Source: Lolium rigidum
Lineage: Eukaryota > Streptophyta > Magnoliopsida > Poales > Poaceae
DNA length: 64,000 bases
Assembly: GCF_022539505.1 (NCBI RefSeq)
Contig: NC_061509.1
Span: 209,522,254 to 209,586,253, forward strand
Reading direction: 5' to 3'
The notes beneath the pieces were generated by a model. That model was not told the origin of the DNA, searched no databases, and saw only the letters and a program-made list of their open reading frames with translations. Below, piece by piece: positions 47,697 to 59,906 of the stretch (positions are counted from its first letter, which is position 1; each line of letters opens with the position of its first letter). The translations under genes and the position numbers were made by a program.

Positions 47697-49426
47697 TCAG
47701 TTAATATCAAGCAGCTTATTAGTAACTTGAACAGGAACATCCTCACATATACCAACAGGAATAGCAGTAGATTTATCAGCCATTTGCAAAGATATATCAG
47801 TAGGTATCAACTTATCTAAGTAAAGTCTCTTATAAAGAGAAAAAGGCATAACACTAACACCGGCTCCCAAGTCACATAGAGCAGTTTTAACATAATTATT
47901 CTTGATAGAACAAGGAATAGTAGGTATACCTGGGTCGCCCAACTTCTTTGGAACCTTACCGTTGAAAGAGTAATTAGCAAGCATAGTGGAAATTTCCTCA
48001 TTGGGGATTTTCCTTTTGTTAGTAACAATATCTTTCATATACTTTGAATAAGGAGGCAATTTAATAGCATCAGTCAAAGGGATTTGCAAGAATAAAGGTT
48101 TCATCCAATCACAAAATTTATTATAGTGTTCTTCTTCCTTTGATTTTAGTTTCTTAGCAGGAAAAGGCATTTGCTTTTGCACCCAAGGTTCTCTTTCATT
48201 ACCATGTTTCTCAGCAATAAAATCTTCTTTAGTATACTTTTTATTTTTAACATGCTTTTCAGGTTCTTCTTCAACCTCTTCTTTATCAGGAGTGTCATTA
48301 TTATCATTATCTTTATCATGTTCATTACCACTTTCAGTTTCAGCATCAGAAATAGAAATACTATTGGGATCATTAACAGGTTCAGAGGATTCTACAACAT
48401 TTTTATGTTTCTTCTTCTTTTTCTTAGAAGGAGCTCTAGGTTCAATGCGTTGAGAATCTTGTTCAATTCTTTTGGGATGTCCTTCAGGATATAGAGGATC
48501 CCGAGTAGAAACACCACCTCTAGTTGTTACTTCATAAGCATGTTTTTCTTTAGCATTATTTCCTAACAAGTCATTTTGCACTTTAGTGAGTTGATCAATT
48601 TGAGTTTGAACCATATGAAAATGTTTAACAAGCATCTTAACATCATTGGAGGTTCTCTCCACAATATCATGCAATTCACTAATAGCTCGAGAATTTTCCA
48701 TTAAATGATTCTCTACTCTCATATTAAAATTTTCTTGCTTAACAATATAATTATCAAACTCATCTAAGCATTGTGCAGGAGGTTTTGAATACGGAATATC
48801 TTCTCTAGTAAAGCGTTGAAGGGAGTTTACCTCAATCATGGATGAAGGGGGAATTGTCTCACATATATCTTCTATGGGAGGTAGATTCTTCACATCTTCA
48901 GATTTAATACCTTTCTCCTTGAGAGACTTCTTGGCTTCCCTCATATCTTCATCATTCAATTTAATCATACCCCTCTTCTTCAATATCGGTGTTGGAGTTG
49001 GTTCAGGCGTAGTCCAATCATCATGATTCCGGCCTATTTTAGCCAATAATTCTTCAGCTTCATCCGGAGTTCTTTTCCTGAAAACACAACCAGCACAACT
49101 ATCCAGGTATGCCCTAGACTCAATGGTTAGTCCACTATAAAATATATCAAGTAAATCATGCTTTTCCAAATCATGGTCAGGCGAGCTCTAATAAGAGAGC
49201 AAAATCTCGCCCAAGCCTCAGGCAATCTCTCTCCATCTTCCTGATCAAAATTATAAACTCTCTGCAAAGCAGCATGTTGAGCACTAGCAGGAAAGTATTT
49301 CCGGAAGAAAACATCAAGCAATTCTTTTGGACTTTTAATAGAACTAGGTGGCAAACTATTATACCAAGTTTTAGCGTCATCCTTTAATGAGAATGGAAAA
49401 TTTTTAGCAACAAAGTAAGTTCGCAT
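47697..49426 (-). pseudogene. gag: E7 Gag core and protease active site
   Basis: Frame 49426-49127 carries the Gag core (NFPFSLKDDAKTWYNSLPPS, FRKYFPASAQHAALQRVYNF, LPEAWARFCSLI). The next frame (49169-47697, 490 aa) continues with KHDLLDIFYSGLTIESRAYL, a helical middle, a Lys-rich stretch (SKKKKKKHKN), an acidic low-complexity segment and the protease active site CDLGAGVSVMPFSLYKRL. The frames overlap, with one indel between them. Compared with E1, E6 and E8 the Gag is a different subfamily. Confidence 0.85.
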
Positions 49427-50054
49427 CTTAACATCATCAGAAAAACAAGCTACTCAGAGTAGATAACTCAGTCATGTGTTCAACAACACTTTCTTTTTCA
49501 AGTACCACAAAAGGGTGTTTTCTCAACAATAGCTATATGAGATAGATCAAGAGAAAAATCATAATCTTTATCCTTAATGTTTATAGGAGATGTGGCAAAT
49601 TTAGGATCGGGAGACAGCTTTATATCTAACAAGTATGTTACGTAAGCAACTTTTTAATCTTTCTTGCATCAGTAGTAACATTGCATTTTTCAATAAAATC
49701 ATCATCAAGTTCCACATAATCTTCATCAAGATCATCACTAGAGTATTCAAGTTCAGGTGAATTAACAGGTGTAGTAACATCAGGAGTTTCAGTATTTTCA
49801 ATTTGTCTAGACCTAGCAATTGTAGCATCTAGAAAAGTTCCCAATGAACCACTATCATCAAGCACAACAGAAGCATCATCAATATTATGAGAGTTTTCAG
49901 ATTCAGCAGAAGTACCAGCATTTGAAGCATGTGTCGGTGAAACAAGTTTATCAATCACAGATGGTGAATCAAGAGCAGCAGAGGTACTCAGAGTTGTACC
50001 TTTTCTTGTAGTGGATGGTAATATGGCGACCTTAGTATCGCGAGGTTTACCCAT
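49427..50054 (-). pseudogene. E7 Gag N-terminal region
   Basis: An ATG at 50054 (MGKPRDTKVAILPSTTRKG) opens a 138-aa acidic, Ser/Thr-rich frame to 49638. After a frameshift, remnants such as FSLDLSHIAIVEKTPF precede the Gag core. It begins about 60 bases inside the primer site, as expected for Gag. Confidence 0.65.
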
Positions 50055-50112
50055 GATGGAGAATTTGCAGCGAACAATATCAATCCAAGTGAACTTCCAA
50101 ATAAAGCTATGC

Positions 50113-50130
50113 TCCCGGCAACGGCGCCGT
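50113..50130 (-). other. E7 primer binding site (tRNA-Asp type)
   Basis: The minus strand reads ACGGCGCCGTTGCCGGGA. The central GGCGCCGTTGCCGGG matches the tRNA-Asp complement exactly; the first bases (AC for TG) and one G of the G run differ. It lies 11 bases inside the 5' LTR. Confidence 0.75.
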
Positions 50131-50141
50131 AAAAATAGTCT

Positions 50142-51543
50142 TGATGACCCACAAGTATAGGGGATCGCAACAGTCTTCGAGGGAAGTAAAACCCGATTTA
50201 TTGATTCGACACAAGGGGAGACAAAGAATACTTGAAAGCCTTAACAGCGGAGTTGTCAATTCAGCTGCACACTGGAAATAGACTTGCTCGCAAGAGTTTA
50301 TCGAGTAGTAACAGTTTTATAGCAGTAGCGAGTAGTGAAATAACAACGACAGAGTAACAAAGACAGCAGTAGTGATTTTAGTAAACGAGCAGGATTAAAA
50401 TACCGTAGGCACGGGGACGGATAACGGGCGTTGCATGGATGAGAGAAACTCATGTAACAATCATAGCAGGGCATTTGCAGATAATAATAAAACCGTATCC
50501 AAGTACAAAGCAATCAATAGGCATGTGTTCCAATTATAGTCGTACGTGCTCGCAATGAGAAACTTGCACAACATCTTTTGTCCTACCAGCCGGTGGCAGC
50601 CGGGCCTCTAGGGAAACTACTGGATATTAAGGTACTCCTTTTAATAGAGTACCGGAGCAAAGAATTAACACTCCGTGAACACATGTGATCCTTACGTCAC
50701 TACCATTCCCTCCGGTTGTCCCGATTTCTGTCACTTCGGGGCCATTGGTTCCGGACAGCGACATGTGTATACAACTTGCAGGTAAGACCATAAACAATGA
50801 ATATCATGATGAAATAATAACATGTTCAGATCTGAGATCATGGCACTCGGGCCCTAGTGACAAGCATTAAGCATAACAAGTTGCAACAATATCATCAAAG
50901 TACCAATTACGGACACTAGGCACTATGCCCTAACAATCTTATGCTATTACATGACCAATCTCATCCAATCCCTACCACCCCCTTCGGCCTACAGCGGGGG
51001 AATTACTCACACATGGATGGGGGAAACATGGCTGGTCGATGGAGAGGCGTTGGCGGTGATGGCGGCGATGATCTCCTCCAATTCCCCGTCCCGGCGGAGT
51101 GCCAGAACGGAGACTTCTGGCTCCCGAGACGGAGTTTCGTGATGTGGCGGCGTTCTGGAGGGTTTCTGGCGACTTCGACTTCTCCCCGTGCGTTTTTAGG
51201 TCGAGGCGAATAAGTAGTCCGAAGGGGGGCGTCGGAGGCCAGCCGAGGGGGCCACACCATAGGGCCGCGTGGGCCCCCCTAGGCCGCGCCGCCTTATGGT
51301 GTGGGGCCCTCGGGCCTCCACCTGATTTGTCCTTCTGGCTCCGTTAGTATTCTGGGAAAATAGGGCCTTTCGTCAAAATCCCGAGGTTTTTCCTGAAAGT
51401 TGGATTTCTGCACAAAAACGAGACACCAGAACAGTTCTGCTGAAAATAGCGTTAGTCCGTGTTAGTTGCATCCAAAATACACAAATTAGAGGCAAAACAA
51501 TAGCAAAAGTGTTCGGGAAAGTAGATACGTTTTGGATGTATCA
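50142..51543 (-). repeat. E7 5' LTR
   Basis: 1402 bp, the same length as its partner. The GC hairpin is at about 51248-51308. Differences between the two LTRs are dominated by one-base changes and indels at CAG/CTG sites. Confidence 0.95.
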
Positions 51544-51548
51544 GTCAT

Positions 51549-51762
51549 CCATTGACTCAATAAAATATGCTATTCCAACAGCCGAAAAAGCACTCGACAA
51601 TATATTCTCAGAGCGCCTCAGTCGCGAATAATCTCTGAATGCCGCAAAACTCTGCGAAGGTAAGACCCCAGATCCGTTCTGAGCGGCGTGGCACCGTCTC
51701 TGACGTCGGTTTGCTACTTTTTTCCGTATCAACAGATACGAAGAAAAATCCTAACGGACGCG
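51549..51762 (+). mobile_element. E5 fragment between E7 and E8
   Basis: 214 bp of E5 3' non-coding sequence, bounded by the E7 duplication on the left and containing the E8 duplication ACGCG (51758-51762). No gene. Confidence 0.85.
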
Positions 51763-53347
51763 TGATACGTCTCAAACGTATCTATAATTTCTTATGTTCC
51801 ATGCTAGTTTTATGACAATACTCACATGTTTTATATACACTTTATATCATTTTTACGCATTTTCCGGTACTAACCTATTAACAAGATGCCGAAGCGCCAG
51901 TTCCTGTTTTCTGCTGTTTTTGGTTTCAGAAATCCTACACAGGAAATATTCTCGGAATTGGACGAAACAAAAGCCCACGATCTTATTTTCCATGGAGTCT
52001 TCCAGAACACCGAAGAGGAGACTAAGAGGGGGCACGAGGCGGCCACACCATAGGGGGGTGCGGCCCCACCCCTAGCCATGCCGCCATATGGGGTGGGCCC
52101 CTCGGGCGTCCCCCGACTCTGCCCCTTTGCCTATATAATCCTTCCGTCGCGAAAACCCTAGTACCGAGAGCCACGATACCAGAAAAGTTACTGAGACGCC
52201 ACCGCCGTCAACCCCATCTCGGGGGTTCTGAAGATTGCCTCCGGCACCCTGCCGGAGAGGGGAATCATCACCGGAGGGCTCTACATCACCATGCCCGCCT
52301 CCGGAATGATGCGTGAGTAGTTCATCCTTGGACTATGGGTCCATAGCAGTAGCTAGATGGTTGTCTTCTCCTATTATGCTATCATGTTTAGATCTTCTGA
52401 GCTGCCTATCATGATCAAGATCATCTATTTGTAATGCTACATGTTGTGTTTGTTGGGATCCGATGAATATAGAATACTATGTCAAGTTGATTATCGATCT
52501 ATCATATATGTGTTGTTTATGATCTTGCATGCTCTCCGTTGCTAGTAGAGGCTCTGGCCAAGTTGATACTTGTAACTCCAAGAGGGAGTATTTATGCTCG
52601 ATAGCGTGTTCATGTCTCCATTGAATCTGGGGGAGTGACAGCAACCCCTAAGGTTTTGGATGTGCCGTTGCCACTAGGGATAAAACATCAATGCTTGGTC
52701 TAAGGATATTTGTATTGTTTACATTACGCACAGTACTTAATGCAATTGTCTGTTGTTTGCAACTTAATACTGGGAGGGGTGCGGATGCTAACCCGAAGGT
52801 GGACTTTTTAGGCATAGATGCATGCTGGATAGCGGTCTATGTTCTTTGTCGTAATTCCCTAAGTAAATCTCATAGTAGTCATCATGATATGTATGTGCAT
52901 TTATATGCCCTCTCTATTTGTCAATTGCCAAACTGTAATTTGTTCACCCAACATGTTATTTATCTTATTGGAGAGACACCACTAGTGAACTGTGGACCCC
53001 GGTCCATTCTTTTACATCTGAAATACAACCTACTCCAATCATTGTTCTCTGGCAAACATCATTCTCCACACCATACGTTTAATCCTTTGTTTACGGCAAG
53101 CCGGTGAGATTGACAACCTCACTGTTAAGTTGGGGCAAAGTATCTTGATTGTGTTGTGCAGGTTCCACGTTGGCGCCGGAATCCCTGGTGTTGCGCCGCA
53201 CTACACTCCTTCACCAACAACCTTCACGTGACCTTCATCTCCTACTGGTTCGATAACCTTGGTTTCTTACTGAGGGAAAACTTGCTGCTGTACGCATCAC
53301 ACCTTCCTTTTGGGGTTCCCAACGGACGTGTGCTTCACGCGTCATCA
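51763..53347 (+). repeat. E8 5' LTR
   Basis: Reads TGATACGTCTCAAACG ... CACGCGTCATCA. It lacks about 14 bp (GTTGTTCTTTGCAA-type) that the 3' LTR has near 59590-59604. Otherwise the pair is very similar. Confidence 0.95.
52040..52138 (+). promoter_or_regulatory. E8 5' LTR core promoter: hairpin and TATA box
   Basis: Inverted arms GGCCACACCATAGGGGGG (from 52041) and CCGCCATATGGGGTGGGCC (52081-52099) lie about 35 bases upstream of TATATAA (52132-52138). The 3' LTR repeats this, with TATATAA at 58671-58677. Confidence 0.7.
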
Positions 53348-53358
53348 AGCTATTTTTC

Positions 53359-53376
53359 TGGCACCGTTGCCGGGGA
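53359..53376 (+). other. E8 primer binding site (tRNA-Asp type)
   Basis: TGGCACCGTTGCCGGGGA, one mismatch from the E6 site, 11 bases after the 5' LTR. An A/T-rich leader follows to the gag ATG at 53554. Confidence 0.88.
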
Positions 53377-53553
53377 GATCAAGACACGCTGCAAGGGGAG
53401 TCTCTCACATCCAATATCTTTACTTTGTTTATTGTCTTGCTTTATTTTATTTTTTGTCTTGTTTGCTTTCTTTATATCAAAAACACAAAAAATTAGTTAC
53501 TTGTTTTACTTTATTTAATTCGGTTTGCTTTACTTATTTTTATTATTGTTAAA

Positions 53554-55129
53554 ATGAATACTCCTGAGAACACTAAGTTGTGTGACTTCACTAGCACCAA
53601 TAATAATGATTTCATATTTACTCCTATTGCTCCACCTGCTACTACAGCAGAATTTTATGAAATTAAACCTGCTTTACTAAATCTTGTTATGAGAGAGCAA
53701 TTTTCACGGTGTTAATATCGATGATGCTCGCTGCCCATCTTAATAATTTTGTTGAACTTTGTGAAATGCAAAAGTATAAGGATGTAGATGGGGATATTAT
53801 AAAAATGAAATTGTTTCCTTTCTCCTTAAGAGGAAGAGCTAAAGATTGGTTGCTATCTTTGCCTAAGAATAGTATTGATTCATGGACCAAATGTAAAGAT
53901 GCTTTCATTGGAAGATATTATCCTCCTGCTAAAATTATATCTTTGAGAAGTAGCATTATGAATTTTAAGCAATTGGATAATGAACATGTTGCCCAAGCAT
54001 GGGAAAGAATGAAATCGTTGGTAAAGAATTGCCCTACCCATGGACTAACTACTTGGATGATCATCCAAACCTTTTATGCAGGATTAAAATTTTCTTCGAG
54101 GAACCTATTGGATTCAACTGCTGGAGGTACTTTTATGTCCATCACTTTGGGCGCTGCAACAAAGCTTCTTGATGATATGATGATCAACTACTCTGAATGG
54201 CACACCGAAAGGACTCCTCAAGGTAAGAAGGTAAATTCTGTTGAAGAAGCCTCCTCCTTGAGTGATAAGATTGATGTTACTATGTCTATGCTTGCTAATG
54301 GTAGATCTAATGTTGATCCTAATAATGTTCCTTTAGCTTCATTGGTTGCTCAAGAAGAGCATGTTGATGTGAACTTCATTAAAAATAGTAATTTCAACAA
54401 CAATGCTTATAGGAATAATTTTGGTAACAACAACTATAGGCCATATCCTTCTAATAATGGTAATGGTTATGGTAATTCTTACAACAATAGTAGGAGTGTA
54501 CCCTCTGGTCTTGAAGTCATGCTTAAAGAATTTATTTGTACACAAACTGCTTTTAACAAATCTGTTGAGGAAAAGCTTGGTAAAATTGATGTTCTTGCTT
54601 CTAAGGTTGATAGTCTTGCTGCTGATGTTGATCTTTTAAAACTGAAAGTTATGCCTAATGAAACTAAATATATTAAGTCATTTGCTACAGCAAACGCCAT
54701 CCAAGTTCGAATTAATGACAATATTAGAATGATGGCTGAATTGCATGCTAGGTGGGAAAGAGAAGAAAAACTTGCTAAAGAAAATAATGTAGCTAAAGTT
54801 GGACTATTACCACCACTAGTAATGTTGATGGTTCACATGTTGCTAAACCTCCTACTATCAATGTTAAAATAATTGGTGTTGGCAATGTTTCTACTTCTAA
54901 TACAAAGCATGCAAAATTGCCTGAAATCACTGAAACTGTTTGTGATAAAAGTGCTGAAATTTTTCAGAGTATTGGGGACAATGATCCCATTGCTTTAGAT
55001 CATAATGGTTTTGGTTTTGATAATTTTCATATCTCCGAAGTTATTAAGTTCTTGCAAAAACTTGCTAGAATTCCTAATGCTAGTGCTATAAACTTGGCCT
55101 TTACAAAACATAACAAATGCTCTCATTAA
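53554..55129 (+). pseudogene. gag: E8 Gag
   Basis: Starts at MNTPENTKLCDFTSTNNND (ATG 53554), matching the E6 N-terminus. The frame breaks near 53700-53730, where E8 reads GCTCGCTG against GCTGCTG in E6. It continues from about 53709 to 54800 with the Gag core (LRGRAKDWLLSLPKNS, AWERMKSLVKNCPTHG), the Asn-rich linker and the coiled-coil-like module of the E1 type. One lost base near 54799 and two near 55113 change frame again. Several of the breaks fall at CTG sites and could be sequence errors. Confidence 0.87.
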
Positions 55130-55175
55130 AGCTAGAGAAGAGGAATTAAAACTTGAAGCTTCTATTCCTAGGAAG

Positions 55176-55643
55176 TTGGAAGATGGTTGGGAGCCCATCA
55201 TTAAAATGAAGGTCAATGATTTTGATTGTAATGCTTTATGTGATCTTGGTGCAAGTATTTTTGTTATGCCTAATAAACTCTATGATATGCTTGACTTGCC
55301 ACCTTTGAAATATTGTTATTTGGATGTTAATCTTGCTGATAATTCTATAAAGAAACCTTTGGGGAGGATTGACAATTTTCACATTACAGTTAATAATAAC
55401 CTTGTCCCCATTGATTTTGTTATTTTGGATATTGAATTCAATGCATCTTGTCCTATTATTTTGGGAAGACCCTTTCTTCGAACCGTTGGTGCTATTATTG
55501 ATATGAAAGAAGGAAATATTAAATACCAATTCCCTCTTAAGAAAGGTATGGAACACTTCCCTAGAAAGAGAATGAAGTTGCCTTTTGATTCTATTATTAG
55601 AACAAATTATGATGTTGATGCTTCTTCTCTTGATGTTACTTGA
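55176..55643 (+). CDS. E8 retropepsin-like protease region
   Basis: An open frame with the active site CDLGASIFVMP, then the strand PLGRIDNFHITVNNNL and the CPIILGRPFLRTVGA signature, ending with the basic tail FPRKRMKLPF and a stop at 55641-55643. It aligns with E1 1558-2017. It probably forms the C-terminus of one Gag-protease chain. Confidence 0.85.
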   Translation: MEDGWEPIIKMKVNDFDCNALCDLGASIFVMPNKLYDMLDLPPLKYCYLDVNLADNSIKKPLGRIDNFHITVNNNLVPIDFVILDIEFNASCPIILGRPFLRTVGAIIDMKEGNIKYQFPLKKGMEHFPRKRMKLPFDSIIRTNYDVDASSLDVT

Positions 55644-58302
55644 TTTACACTTTCGCGCCTAGCTGAAAGGCGTTAAAGAAAAGCGCTTATGGGAGACAAC
55701 CCATTATTTTATTTCTGCAATTTTTGTTTTATATTTGAGTCAAGGTGCTTGTTACTACTGTAGCAATACCTTTGTATCTTTACTTTATTGCGTTGTTATG
55801 CCAAGTAAAGTCTTTGATAGAGAGTTGATACTAGATTTGGATTTCCGCGCAGAAACAGATTTTTAGCTGTCACGAATTTGAGTTGTTATCTCTATAGGAG
55901 AATCTAAAAATTCTGTAAAAATTCATGTGTAATCCTCAGATATGTATGCAACTTTCATTCAATTTGAGCTTCTTAATCTGAGCATGTTAAGTGCCTCGAC
56001 AAAATTCGTCTTTACGGACTGTTCTGTTTTGACAGATTCTGCCATTTATTTCACATTGCCTCCTTTACTGTGTTTGAGTGGATTTCTTTGCTCCATTAAA
56101 TTTCAGTAGCCTTGGGTAATGTCCAGAAGTGTTGGGAATGATTGTGTCCTCGCTGAACATGTGAATTTTTGATTATGCACTAACCCTCTAATGAGATTGT
56201 TTTGGGTTTGGTGTGAAGGAAGTTTTCAAGGATCAAGAGAGGAGGATGATATAATATGATCAAGAAGAGTGAAAAGTCTAAGCTTGGGGATGCTCCCGTG
56301 GTTCATCCCTGCATATTTCAAGAAGACTCAAGCATCTAAGCTTGGGGATGCCGAAGGCATCCCCTTCTTCATCAACAACTTATCAGGTCACCTCTAGTGA
56401 AACTATATTTTTATTCCGTCACATCTTATGTGCTTTACTTGGAGTGTCTGTGTGCTTTTATTTTTGTTTGTGTTTGAATAAATTCGGATCCTAGCATTCC
56501 TTGTGTGGGAGAGAGACACGCTCCGCTTTTTCATATTGAACACTGGTGTTCTTAGTCTTACTTTTAATGTTCACGACGAAAGTTGAAAGCCGCTTCATTT
56601 ATTGCTATTTGGTTGGAAACAAAAAATGCTTCATTTGGTAATTGGTATATTGTCTTGAATAATTTGATAACTTGGCAATTTTTTTGCGCTCTCAAGTAGA
56701 TCATGTTTAAGCTCTTGCATCATGTGGTTTAAACCTATTAGTGGAGAACTACCGTAGAGCTTGTTGAAATTTGGTTTGCATGATTGGTCTCTCTAAAGTC
56801 TAGATATTTTCTGGTATAAGTGTTTGAGCAACAAGGAAGACAGTGTAGAGTCTTATAATGCTTGCAATATGTTCTTATGTAAGTTTTGTCTGTACCCGGT
56901 TCATACTTGTGTTTGCTTCAAACAACCTTGCTAGCCAAAGCCTTGTACTGAGAGGGAATGCTTCTCGTGCATCCAAAACCTTGAGCCAAAACCTGTGCCA
57001 TTTGTGTCCACCATAACTACCTACTATGTGGTATTTTTCTGCCATTCCAAAGTAAATTGCTTACGTGCTACCTTTAAAAAATTCATTCCTTGTCTTTGCA
57101 ATACATAGCTCATGGGAAAGTAGCCTAAAAAACTATTGTAGTAAAGAATATGTCGCTTATGTATCTTAGTTCTTATAAGTTGCTTGTTGAGCGGTAACCA
57201 TGTTATCTGGGGACGCCATCAACTCGTAACACCTTTGTTGAATATCATGTGAGTTGCTATGCATGTTCATCTTGTCTCGAAGTAAGGGAGATTTGCCATG
57301 AGTTAAATGGTTTGAGTATGCATATTGTTAGAGAAGAACATTGGGCCGCCAACCAAAGCCATGTATCATGGTGGAAGTTTCAGCTTGGACATTAATCCTC
57401 AAATCTCTTATGAGAATATTATCTCGTTGTTGAATGCTTAAAGCATAAAAGAGGAGTCCATTATCTCGTTTTCTATGTTGTCCCGGTATGGATGTCCTCA
57501 AGTTGAGATCTATCAAAATTGAGAGATCAAATGCGATCTATCTCCTTGGACCTTTGTACAGTGTGGCATAGAGATACCCCTTTGTGACACTTGGTTGAAA
57601 CATATGTAATGCAATGATAATCCATGGAAATCCGAGCTAATTAGGACAAGGAGCGAGCACTATTAGTATTCGATGCATGAGGCTTGCAACTTATAGGAGG
57701 TTTTATGCATAACACATATGAATTATTACTACCATTGACAAAATTGTTTCCATGTTTTCAAAATAAAAGCTCTAGCACATGAGTAATCCCTGCTTCCCTC
57801 TGCGAAGGGCCTTTCTTTTACTTTATGTTGAGTCAGTTTGCCAACTTCCTTCTATCTTAGAAGCAAACACTCGTGTCAACTGTGTGCATTGATTCTTACA
57901 TACTTGCTTATTTGCACTCATCATATTACTTTGTGTTGACAATTATCCATGAGATATACATGTTGAAAGTTGAAAGCAACTGCTGAAACTTAAATCTTCC
58001 TTTGTGTTGCTTCAAAACATTCTATTAAGAATCTATTGCTTTACGAGTTAACTCTTATGCAAGACTTGTTGATGCTTGTCTTGAAAGTACTATTCATGAA
58101 AAGTCTTTGCTATATGATTCAGTTGTTTAGTCATTATCTATTTGTCAACAAACTATAGACCATTGCTTTGAATCACTTCATTCATCTCATATGCTTTACA
58201 ATAGTATTGATCAAGATTATGATAGTAGCATGTCACTTCAGAAATTATCCTTTTTATCGTTTACCTACTCGAGGGCGAGTAGGAACTAAGCTTGGGGATG
58301 CT
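55644..58302 (+). other. E8 3' internal non-coding region
   Basis: Homologous to E1 2018-4612. The polypurine tract AAGCTTGGGGATGC at 58288-58301 sits one base from the LTR, and internal copies lie at 56280-56293 and 56338-56351. No gene. Confidence 0.82.
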
Positions 58303-59901
58303 TGATACGTCTCAAACATATCTATAATTTCTTATGTTCCATGCTAGTTTTATGACAATAATCACATGTTTTATATACACTTTATATCATTTTTACGCAT
58401 TTTCCGGTACTAACCTATTAACAAGATGCTGAAGCGTCAGTTCCTGTTTTCTACTGTTTTTGGTTTCAGAAATCCTACACAGGAAATATTCTCGGAATTG
58501 GACGAAACAAAAGCCCATGGTCTTATTTTCCACGGAGTCTTCCAGAACACTGAAGAGGAGACGAAGAGGGGCCACGAGGCGGCCACACCATAGGGGGGCG
58601 CGGCCCCACCCTGGCTGCGCTGCCATATGGGGTGGGCCCCTCAGGCGTCCCCCGACTCTGCCCCTTCGCCTATATAACCCTTCCGTCGCGAAAACCCTAG
58701 TACCGAGAGCCACGATACGAGAAAAGTTACTGAGACGCCGCCGCCGTCAACCCCATCTCGGGGGGTTCTGAAGATCGCCTTCGGCACCCTGCCGGAGAGG
58801 GGAATCATCACCGGAGGGCTCTACATCACCATGCCCGCCTCCGGACTGATGCGTGAGTAGTTCATCCTTGGTCTATGGGTCCATAGCAGTAGCTAGATGG
58901 TTGTCTTCTCCTATTATGCTATCATGTTTAGATCTTCTGAGCTTCCTATCATGATCAAGATCATCTATTTGTAATGCTACATGTTGTGTTTGTTGGGATC
59001 CGATGAATATGGAATACTATGTCAAGTTGATTATCGATCTATCATATATGTGTTGTTTATGATCTTGCATGCTCTCCGTTGCTAGTAGAGGCTCTGGCCA
59101 AGTTGATACTTGTAAATCCAAGAGTGAGTATTTATGCTCGATAGTGGGTTCATGTCTCCATTGAATCTGGGGGAGTGACAGCAACCCCTAAGGTTGTGGA
59201 TGTGCTGTTGCCACTAGGGATAAAACATCAATGCTTTGTCTAAGGATATTTGTATTGTTTACATTACGCACAGTACTTAATGCAATTGTCCGTTGTTTGC
59301 AACTTAATACTCGGAAGGGGTGCGGATGCTAACCCGAAGGTGGACTTTTTAGGCATAGATGCATGTTGGATAGCGGTCTATGTTCTTTGTCGTAATGCTC
59401 TAAGTAAATCTCATAGTAGTCATCATGATATGTATGTGCATTGTTATGCCCTCTCTATTTGTCAATTGCCCAACTGTAATTTGTTCACCCAACATGTTAT
59501 TTATCTTATTGGAGAGACACCACTAGTGAACTGTGGACCCCGGTCCATTCTTTTACATCTGAAATACAACCTACTACAATCATTGTTCTCTGTTGTTCTT
59601 TGCAAGCAAACATCATTCTCCACACCATATGTTTAATCCTTTGTTTACAGCAAGCCGGTGAGATTGACAAGCTCACTGTTAAGTTGGGGCAAAGTATCTT
59701 GATTGTGTTGTGCAGGTTCCACGTTGGCGCCGGAATCCCTGGTGTTGCGCCGCACTACACTCCTTCACCAACAACCTTCACGTGGCCTTCATCTCCTACT
59801 GGTTCGATAACCTTGGTTTCTTACTGAGGGAAAACTTGCTGTTGTACGCATCACACCTTCCTCTTGGGGTTCCCAACGGACGTGTGCTTCACGCGTCATC
59901 A
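58303..59901 (+). repeat. E8 3' LTR
   Basis: 1599 bp, TGATACGTCTCAAACA ... CACGCGTCATCA, followed by ACGCG and E5 sequence. The GC hairpin lies at about 58586-58640. Confidence 0.95.
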
Positions 59902-59906
59902 ACGCG

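Larger units (their letters stand above)
41751..51543 (-). mobile_element. E7: Athila-lineage element with Gag-protease and ORF1-like gene but no pol
   Basis: A 9793-bp minus-strand element with two 1402-bp LTRs and target duplication GTCAT (41746-41750 and 51544-51548). The order on the minus strand is 5' LTR, primer site, Gag-protease, a spacer with a GC hairpin, an Athila ORF1-like gene, a long 3' non-coding region, a polypurine tract and 3' LTR. RT, RNase H and integrase are absent. Confidence 0.95.
51763..59901 (+). mobile_element. E8: complete Athila-lineage non-autonomous element
   Basis: An 8139-bp plus-strand element with LTRs of 1585 bp (51763-53347) and 1599 bp (58303-59901). The target duplication is ACGCG (51758-51762 and 59902-59906). 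It has a tRNA-Asp-type primer site, Gag-protease and polypurine tract but no polymerase. It is the closest full-length relative of E1 in the window. Confidence 0.96.
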
